A DNA stretch of 64,000 bases from Hydnum rufescens UP504. Its lineage: Eukaryota; Basidiomycota; Agaricomycetes; Cantharellales; Hydnaceae. Location: NCBI GenBank assembly GCA_014904985.1, contig MU129065.1, positions 9,859 through 73,858 on the forward strand, given 5' to 3'. Below the pieces are notes generated by a model. The model was not told the DNA's origin. It made no database searches and saw only the letters and a list, made by a program, of their open reading frames with translations. Made by a program: the position numbers and the translations under genes. This document shows, one piece after another, positions 57,201 through 64,000 of this stretch (position 1 is its first letter; every line of letters begins with the position of its first letter).

Positions 57201-58850
57201 CTCTCCCAAAGCAATGCCATAGTGTATCCTAAGAAAAGCATGTAAATTGCAGTAGACCTTAGAAAATTAAAATGCACTACATACATCACCACCCAAGACA
57301 TATCCTCACTTGTGCAAAAATATTTGTAAGGAGTCCATCCATCCCTGGATATCTGGTTGCTGTACCTGGAAGACCGTTGATGTGAAATCAAGAAGATCCA
57401 GATCGACTGTGAGTGTTGGATATACTGGGGCAGATGGGAAAAGACCGAGTTCGAGTAGAAGGAATGCTGCAGGGCAACAGTTGCAAACAGTTAAAGTCAT
57501 CTCATGAATACCTACAAAAAAAAGACATGAGATAAGGGCATGAACTACGAATTTACGTGTCGACCCATACTTTTGACACAAATGCAAGTAATACTTAGTG
57601 TCCTGGCAGAACATTGAGCACTGCCATCACACACTGGTAAATGGACATCAAATGTGTCAGCAGCATCCCAATTTGTAGCTGCAACTTGTCTCAATAATGG
57701 GACAATAAGATGAGGAATGAGTTCATTCCACCGCTGAGCTAGGGCTGCATGCGATGTTGACACACACAACTTGTGTTGCTTTACAGGTGCTGGAGCATTA
57801 GCCATGAATGGCTGATTTAGTCCGTCATCTTCGAATGTCATAATAGGGTCCCAGGAAGTAGAATTGGCATGGGGCAATGAAGAATCAGTGGGAGTGGGGT
57901 TGGCATTACTGAAGGGTGCCAAAACTGGATCCTTGGCCTGGTCTGACAACGAAGTCAGGTGGGGAGATAAACATGCAGCATCCTTGATCTGATATAGCCA
58001 CGTCTCGCCAAAATTAACATCCCATTGTAGTTGACTGTGTCTTTCATGAAGCCTTGGTTTTCAAGGTAATATAGGTGGAATGCAGATTTTATCAGCTGGG
58101 ATGGTATTGGGAGGGATTATAGGATTGGGGGACTCAATAGGGATGCCCATTGTCTTGAAAAATGTTGAGCTGAAGCCAAGTCATTTGAGTTCCAAGTTCG
58201 CATTGATACCATTGGAGCGTCATGGATGTTTTTGGCTCTGACAAGAACGAGCTGTGTCTGTCAATGGAGGGGCCTCTTGCAGATAATCGGTAGACAGTGA
58301 GTGGCATGCATTACGAACTAAGTCAGGAACCAATGGGTCATTAGACCCAGCACTCCCAAGGTCATGCCTTCTCTTTTGAGATCGATACAATGAAGGCTGC
58401 ATTGCAGGATGGGATAGCAAGGCTGCGATAGCCTGAGTTTCCTGGTAGTGGGGGCAGTGTGTGGATTAGACAAGCCACTGGCTGAAGGTTGGATTGTCAA
58501 AGTGCAAGGGTTTGATATGTGAAGGATATGGTTTCCATCCTCTGGAATACATGGGTGCTTGGCGATTTCCCTATGCTGACAAGATGACTTCTGTAGCTTT
58601 GATGAGGCAGCAGCAGCAGGTGGTAGTGTCTCGGATGTAGATGAATTTGAGATGGGGAGGTTATGGCTTCCATTATGTTGCGTGTGCAGATTCTTGTTGA
58701 TGGGTACCCATTCGAAGGGAGTTCGAGCTTCCTACATGATGCCACTGGCCACCCCCTCATTGTGGATGACTGCTCATAGACATAGTTAAGGTTGATGCTG
58801 ATACTCATGCACGTGAGTCCAACAATACAGAACTCAACTATGAGCAAAGC
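54266..58850 (-). pseudogene. KDZ-3 transposase of the outer element, N-terminal to central part
   Basis: Read leftward: a Ser/Pro-rich start region (58,420-58,220), a CxC domain (57,949-57,306) with RWNELIPHLIVPLL, CICVK, CNCCPAA and LFPSAPVYPTLTVDLDLLDF, then a PLDLS repeat (57,100-56,285), CPACFGG (about 56,160) and the KDZ core. The core has DKGLIVMVCQHD, GEKQYFML and FFYDVICTMHHEME (55,800-55,600). After a frame step come FHAYGHQWPCQLSYHP and DGEGCER with the catalytic Glu (about 55,410). An intron follows (GTAAGT..ACCAG, ~55,340-55,290), then CRLFVINTKQAYI and the coiled-coil C-terminal region with LDIDGIIW and PQWLADEN. It is cut at 54,265 by the inner element and resumes at 38,588. 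Frame steps and the insertion make it inactive. Confidence 0.88.
56285..57100 (-). repeat. 15-bp tandem repeat (PLDLS units) inside KDZ-3
   Basis: About 50 copies of a 15-bp unit, AAATCAAGTGGCGAC on the plus strand, with 30-bp higher-order pairs (GATGAATCAAGCAGT alternating with the basic unit) at 56,535-56,760. On the minus strand, in the frame that leads to CPACFGG, it encodes (P/L)LD(L/S)(S/L) pentamers. In the plus direction it gives a SSGDK frame. It lies between the CxC domain and the KDZ core. Confidence 0.9.
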
Positions 58851-59179
58851 CAGTGCATTTCACAGCAGCTCTCGATAAGGTGGACTGAATGGGGTACAAC
58901 CACCCATTGTAATAAGGATGCTTGTGAATCAGTGACGCAGTGGGCAAAACAAGATCGCATGAAAATGAGAATGCGAGGCAGGTACAGAACACATGAGAAG
59001 ACATAGAGGAATGCAAGAGAGATTTGAGCAGTATTTAGGTGCCAGAGCACCAAGGAGTTAAGAAAATGGTACGCAGACTGCGATTGATCAAGGCAATGAG
59101 GCAAACACAACATTGCACAACTGATTCCGCTGGATTTTGCCCTCACCAAACAATGCACTACTCATCATAGGAACCCGAG

Positions 59180-60200
59180 AGGATATCATGGATCTCTCCA
59201 ACATCGACTCCACAACACAGATATATCCCGGTGTACCCTAGAGACCTCATGACGAAGTGTGGATAACTCCAACCGCACAGAAGTGAGCTCAAGTCTTAAT
59301 TGTTCCAGCGCCATTAGCACCTATGTATCATAGAAATAGTGAAAAATGACTGATAGAAATTATCAATGATAAGAAATTCACACCTTAGACATGTTTGTGT
59401 CCATTTCCATCATAGCAGAAGGCAACGGTAATGGCATACTAGAGGTAAACCTGACCGCAGACTTGACAGGGGATGACGACTTCAGGGTTGGGTGGGATGG
59501 TAACGATGGCATGAAGGACCGGGCAATGTGCCTCGAGGGGGAATCTATATGGCAATAAAGAGATCCTTGTTTAGTCGAAACTTCAAAATGACGATGACGA
59601 ATGTATACATACTGGGTGTAGAAGGTCCCAGATCACACCTGGCTCCATCATGACTGCCATCACCTGTAGCCAACCTCCTGGCTTCTGATGGATTATCATC
59701 AGATGGTTGGTGAGCCTAGTTGGTGGGGGATTGATCATTGAACATGGCGAGTGTCATGCAATGGCACAAACCCAGACTGAGCGCATGAAATATTAGCAGA
59801 TGTGAGAGGTGTAAAAATAGTGGCAACATACATAAGAATCCGCATGGATTACTTTTACCACAGGCATAGAAGCCTTTTCCCTTATTCTTGCCCTTTGCAA
59901 TTAAGCAGAACTTTGCTGTTGCATGAGCTTGAATCAGGATCAAGGTCTCAGAAAATCCGTGATAAGATACTTGCCAAGAACATCACAATGGCACAGCGGC
60001 TCATTGTTCATAAATTTGACATTGTGCTTCGGTACCCAAGTTCCCATGGTCAGAAGGACTGTGTTGAGGGAAAAAGAACATACAACATTTCTAATTTTGC
60101 ATCCACTTGAATGGATTTCAAATGGAGGGGGTTCAGCAGGCAGCTCTAGAATAGTATACAGTGGCTGGAGTGAAAGTAATGGTTCATATTGCCTCAAAAT
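59180..60200 (-). CDS. GRF zinc-finger / coiled-coil protein (G2)
   Basis: On the minus strand, a 5' exon ends near NNEPLCHC (about 59,990). After an intron come KFCLIAKGKNKGKGFYACGKSNPCGF (59,920-59,840), which together form a GRF-type finger (CxC, GKGFYxC, C). Further exons give a linker (DDNPSEARRLATGDGSHDG, then SPSRHIARSFMPSLPSHP) and a last exon with a regular coiled coil (LEQLRLELTSVRLELSTLRHEV), ending near 59,186. GRF domains bind nucleic acid. The layout is the same as G1. It sits just inside the outer element's right repeat. I saw no clear internal stop, so it may be intact if the introns are as drawn. Confidence 0.6.
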
Positions 60201-60209
60201 GGGGCCTAG

Positions 60210-60800
60210 GTGATGGACTCACAAGCAAGATGTAAAGCAAGATCAGCAAGATGTGTCCTAGGTTCAGGAACTCAACCAAAAAAACAACGAACATGGGGCA
60301 AGTGGTCCTATAGTGAGGCTAGTTATTCATAAACACGATATTAGTATAGCAAACCAGACAGTAGGATTCTTTTATTGCAAAGGAGCACCCAGACAGGTCA
60401 GGGAAGGTAAAGTTAGGGGGGGGGGTAATCCGCGCGTAGGTGCAAGTGAGCCAAGGTTTGCGTTGACCTGATTTGATTCCGATGTGGGCTATCCAAGGGC
60501 TAGCAGAGCTTGCCTGAAGCTAATTTCAGCTTACCCAAGCTAAAATTGGTGGCTTCCCAGGGCTAAATTGGGCTGGCCCAACCTAGCTACCCTGGGGCTT
60601 CTTGGGGGCTACTGCCCCTGAACCCCCACCTTTTTCTGTGTGGACCCAGGGCTAAAAAATATGGCCTGGCAAGCCTATTTTTCAAGCAAGGAAGGATGGT
60701 GATCCAAGGTAAACTCATATAGATTAGACCTAGTTAGCTAAGATATGCCTATAGGGAATATCCTAGCTAACTAGGTACCTTGGGTTGATTGCCTGAGGTG
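60210..60800 (-). repeat. Outer element right terminal inverted repeat with palindrome
   Basis: Inverted partner of 31,578-32,168. A palindrome (60,728-60,776, arms ACCTAGTTAGCTA and TAGCTAACTAGGT) lies 24 bp from the end. The end reads GATTGCCTGAGGTG at 60,800. Confidence 0.92.
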
Positions 60801-60808
60801 CATGCATT
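60801..60808. repeat. 8-bp target duplication, outer element, right
   Basis: CATGCATT, identical to 31,570-31,577. Confidence 0.9.
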
Positions 60809-60923
60809 TGCATTGTGACCAGTGATTCCTCTGACTTGTGACTTGTTACTGCATGCATGGGAGCCTGGAGGCAGGGCTGATAAAAATATGTCATTCTTCT
60901 CCAAGTTTCTTTGATTCCTCAAG

Positions 60924-61403
60924 ATGTCTGAGCCATTGCCACCTTGTGACTCCATTCCCCTCTTCTTGGTGCTGGGCAATCTAGCCAAGTGGCCCCTAGG
61001 TGTCTGGTACACACAACTAGTCAATCTAACACATGATGAGAGTCCTCCCTACACTGCCTTCAAGCTTGCTACAATCTTCCACTGGGAATGTTTTGAGAAA
61101 TTCAAGCATGAAGGTTTAATGTTGGTCTTTGAGCAAAACCCTCACTCAGTTGTGTACTTGCATATTGATCACATGTTGTTTGAGAATGACCCTTGGCATG
61201 CATCCAAGGAATCTTCTGTTAATCTTGTCCCCAAGTCTTCCAGGGGCTCTCCACAGGCAGTGAAAGATCAGGAGGATGCAGAGCATGAAGGCAGGGCAGC
61301 AGATTGGTGCCAACCACTCGATGGTGACATGATAAAAAGTACTTCATTGCTTCAAAACCAGGATCCTCCAAAAAGAACTCCTTGCTACAAAGCCTTGGCA
61401 TGA
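60924..61403 (+). CDS. Hypothetical protein
   Basis: A 159-codon frame from an ATG at 60,924 (MSEPLPPCDSIPLFLVLGNL). It has protein-like composition with FHWECFEKFKHEGLMLVFEQ and VVYLHIDHMLFENDPWH, no stop and no recognised family. A following frame at 61,547-61,729 (GGEDDDGEIPEGPL, PKILLTYWKFDAIRVCVSSF) may be a further exon. Confidence 0.4.
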   Translation: MSEPLPPCDSIPLFLVLGNLAKWPLGVWYTQLVNLTHDESPPYTAFKLATIFHWECFEKFKHEGLMLVFEQNPHSVVYLHIDHMLFENDPWHASKESSVNLVPKSSRGSPQAVKDQEDAEHEGRAADWCQPLDGDMIKSTSLLQNQDPPKRTPCYKALA

Positions 61404-61752
61404 CACATTTTCAAGTGGTGGATACTTGTCCAAACCTTTTCAATGTCATCCTTGCCATGTATGCCATATCAATGCAGCAATGAGAATATCACTTGTGGAC
61501 TGGGAACTGCTGGTGGCTCACTCAGTCAATCCAGGTTTTCACCTGAATGCAGTGGGGAGGGGAAGATGATGATGGGGAGATTCCTGAAGGACCCCTTGTC
61601 AATATGCATGAAAGGGATCTTGTGGCAGACCAGCCCAAGATTCTCTTGACATATTGGAAGTTTGATGCAATAAGAGTCTGTGTTTCTTCTTTTACAGAAT
61701 GGATCACTTTATCTCTGATATTCAAGTAAATATTCATAGGAAAGAAATCTCA

Positions 61753-62008
61753 ACCTATACACTGCCGAGCTGCATGCTCAGGCAGCAGAGGAGGCCCAGT
61801 GGGTGGCGGAAGAGGCCCAATGGGCAGCATAGGAGTCCCAGCATGCAGTGGAGGAGGCCCAGCAGGCAGCAGAGGAGTCCCAGCAGGCAGCAGAAGAAGT
61901 GGCTGCCCATGAGGCAGAAGGCCAACATGCAGCAGAAGCACAAATGGCTCTTGAGGTGGAAGGTTGGTGTGCAGCAGAGGTCCAGATTGCTAAACTGCAA
62001 GAATGACT
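61753..62008 (+). pseudogene. Ala/Glu-rich coiled-coil fragment
   Basis: One plus frame encodes about ten heptads of the form AAEEAQQ (also VAEEAQW, AAEESQQ, AAEAQMA), ending KLQE and TGA near 62,005. A TAG at about 61,831 interrupts the third heptad where Gln fits. The period is exactly seven residues, a strong coiled-coil pattern. It may be the C-terminal part of the 60.9-kb gene. No family assignment. Confidence 0.45.
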
Positions 62009-62049
62009 CTGACTGCTTGCACCTGATAGTGCATGTACATTGTTAGAGG

Positions 62050-63160
62050 GACAAATCCCTACTACATGCAAACCCCATCTGAGGACAATTTTTCAAATAA
62101 ATGAACCAATTTCCATGTCAATCTGGATGTCAATTCCCATGCCATCATTCATTTGAGAACAAGCCCAAATGCCATCTGTCTAAAACCCACAAATCCATGC
62201 CACTCCTTTACTTGCATACAAGCCAATTTATTGTTCATCTGCAGCACTTCAACAGGCCACCCTAAATTCCACCTTTTTATGCCATACCTCAATGTGGCAA
62301 TAGCAATTCAACTTGCTTGCTTTGTTTGACCTTCAATCAGTCTCCACTTCTGATACATGCTTCCTGTTGCCTCAAGGGCGACTCTGACAAATTGTGATTA
62401 TGTAACACAATGGATTACACACCCAGGCCTTGATTCCGACTTGTGGATCTGTCACATGACAAATAGGGGCTAATGCAGTGCTCTCAAGGAGTAAATGCAG
62501 AATATCTCCCTCATTTTTGATCGGATCGACTCAGAAAAATGGTGCCTAGAAAGCTATGAATCACACCTTTCAGATGATACCAAACACGAGCCGAAGGAAT
62601 TAAAACTACACTTCCCAGGTCAATGTTACTATGTGTTTTATATTTCCCTTCAGTATTTTTCGAATTTCTCCATCAGTTTTGATCCAATTCATTCATGACA
62701 AGCACACCTAGAAAGCTGTCAACAGCCCGCATCCAATGGTACTAAGGGAAAAACGATTTGATAAGAACTCGGCTCTCTACAATTTAACTCCCTCATGTCT
62801 CATTCCATTATTGCCTCCGCTTTTTTGATTATTAATGGCAATTATTCTCTTCCCCTCTTATATCTGACCAAGGGTACGTCTAGTACAACCAGTTCCACCA
62901 TTCCCCAAGGGATTCTGTTCAGTAGGAGAGGAGGAATAGCTTGGTTAAGCCATATTCCCCTATTCTGAATTGATTTTGTAATATCTCCTTCAGTTTTGAA
63001 GCTTTTGACTTGATTTCTTTTTCATAATTTTTGCCTAAACACCACCTTTCTTCCGGTTACCATAGCATTTTTCTGTGAGGTATATTAAGTGCAGGAGATG
63101 CGAATTTCTATAGTTTTCCCCCTCCCCAGTTTTGAGGCACTGATGTATTGCCACTGGTTC
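62050..63160. other. No recognised gene
   Basis: AT-rich sequence with no open frame longer than about 70 codons that I can support and no repeat noticed. Confidence 0.5.
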
Positions 63161-63161
63161 C

Positions 63162-63482
63162 ATGAATTCCACCAAGACTACTACACTTTGTCTAGGGCCT
63201 CAAGAGGAGAGCCTTAGGGTGTGGTTTTGTGACCCATATTCATTCTTTGTTCTATTGCTTGAGCCAGTGTTGCTTACAGCATTAGATTTCTATCCCAAAA
63301 GACCTTCATTCCTTCAAGCCTCAACATTCAGATTGATCCCATGGTCCCCTCTTTTCATTCTTGATTCCATATCATGGACTGTGGCTGGATTCCTCCCTCT
63401 GTTTCCCACTTACAATGTGAGGTATGACTTTGCTGCTTTTCTCATGGTACTGTCACTAACAACCCCACTGTTCTACCAATAA
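63162..63482 (+). CDS. Membrane-protein exon, possibly wax-synthase-like N-terminus
   Basis: A 106-codon frame from ATG 63,162 with several hydrophobic segments (YSFFVLLLEPVLLTAL, LFILDSISWTVAGFLPLF, AAFLMVLSLTTPLF) and QASTFRLIPW, YNVRYDF. The ASTFRL plus YNV(Y/R).F spacing recalls the N-terminus of fungal wax-synthase-like acyltransferases. The catalytic region is not present, and the match is weak. It could be a first exon or a fragment. Confidence 0.35.
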   Translation: MNSTKTTTLCLGPQEESLRVWFCDPYSFFVLLLEPVLLTALDFYPKRPSFLQASTFRLIPWSPLFILDSISWTVAGFLPLFPTYNVRYDFAAFLMVLSLTTPLFYQ

Positions 63483-64000
63483 CAATGCCACAGGTCCCCC
63501 TTTCAAATTGATATACCCACTTCTGGGATGTGTATTTCTGGGATGCATGATCCTCTCCCCCCCCCATCATTCCACATGACAGGATCCATCTAACAACAGT
63601 ACTTTTCTCTGCTTCCATGTCCTTTATGTTCATAATCCTTAGAATTCACACAATCTATTCATTCCCATGGTGTAAAGTATGGCCTAGGCATATCAGTTCA
63701 GATGAGGACATGATATATGATATATTAAGCCATCTAGCTTCTCATACACTTTAAATTATCAAGGTAAAGAATCAATGTGTTTTACCTGCTGACTGAGCCT
63801 TGCACCATTACATGGGTCCTTGAAATCAATGATATTGTTGTGGCTGAGAATCTGCCAGAAACTTGTCCACAGTGGCATCATAGAAGAGTTGATTGGGGGC
63901 AATGATGGGTTCAGGCCCTTGACAAGCAATGGCTCATCTTGTCTAGATAGTTATCCAGAGCCACAATTGCATCACAAAGTTGAGTTGGAATCCATGGTGA
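63483..64000. other. No recognised gene
   Basis: Minus-strand frames near 63,800-64,000 look partly coding (NNIIDFKDPCNGARLSQQ followed by GTAAAA, a splice-donor-like end) but carry no motif I know and run off the window. Confidence 0.3.

Larger units (their letters stand above)
31578..60800. mobile_element. Outer KDZ composite transposon (29.2 kb; 13.6 kb without the inner insertion)
   Basis: Bounded by ~590-bp inverted repeats that begin CACCTCAGGCAATCAAC and by a perfect 8-bp target duplication. Eight bp is the duplication size of Zisupton/KDZ transposons. It holds, from the left, unknown gene C (+), B3 (+), the KDZ-3 transposase (-, interrupted) and the GRF gene G2 (-). The inner element (38,597-54,257) is a later insertion. 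Both transposase halves face left, and the repeat arms differ by only a few percent by eye, so the outer element is not ancient. Confidence 0.85.

Noticed and set aside
56285..57232. 315-codon plus-strand frame rich in Ser-Gly-Asp-Lys
   Set aside because: It is the complement of the PLDLS repeat inside KDZ-3. A 15-bp repeat without stops is open in several frames, and this one lacks non-repeat coding context.

Overview
The window looks like a transposon-rich, gene-poor stretch of a basidiomycete (Agaricomycete) nuclear genome. The evidence is three KDZ (Kyakuja-Dileera-Zisupton) transposase genes with cysteine-cluster N-termini, a Ty3/gypsy chromovirus, relics of a FunK1-type fungal kinase and a DUF3712 protein, GRF zinc-finger genes and short GT-AG introns. 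Nearly every gene is broken. No ribosomal RNA, CRISPR array, operon or clearly intact housekeeping gene was seen.

Layout. 1-1.3 kb holds minisatellites, a telomere-like G-rich repeat and a tRNA-like relic. 1.45-4.86 kb is the 3' part of a KDZ element (KDZ-1), whose right terminus cuts into the coding frame of a minus-strand gypsy element (4.86-14.24 kb; one LTR at 13,642-14,235). 15.2-25.95 kb holds a GRF/coiled-coil gene (G1) and two unknown genes (A1, B1) and ends in a KDZ-type terminus. A1 is split by a 3.44-kb element (E3, 16,596-20,037) that is one long imperfect palindrome: ten hairpin-pair units around a captured fragment of a PRP46/PLRG1-like WD40 gene. 26.6-30.8 kb holds decayed DUF3712 and FunK1 genes on the minus strand.

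31,578-60,800 is a 29.2-kb KDZ element (outer) with ~590-bp inverted repeats and a perfect 8-bp target duplication (CATGCATT). It carries an unknown gene C, gene B3, its own transposase KDZ-3 and GRF gene G2. Inside KDZ-3 sits a second complete element (inner, 38,597-54,257, 15.66 kb) with 42-bp inverted repeats and a perfect 8-bp duplication (AACTCGAC). It carries transposase KDZ-2, a ~120-bp satellite, a poorly defined minus-strand gene, gene D, and genes A2 and B2. Removing the inner element and one duplication rejoins the KDZ-3 frame exactly.

How it fits together. KDZ elements here behave as carriers of recurring accessory genes (GRF/coiled-coil G, and unknown families A and B) and share a terminal design: a short CA..GTCAGCCA-like end, then a subterminal palindrome about 20-30 bp further in. 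Decay is dominated by TGA stops where Arg (CGA) is expected, as predicted for deamination of methylated CpG. The gypsy pol region is one 5.5-kb frame with eleven TGA and no TAA or TAG. Function statements for A, B, C and D are withheld because I do not recognise these families.
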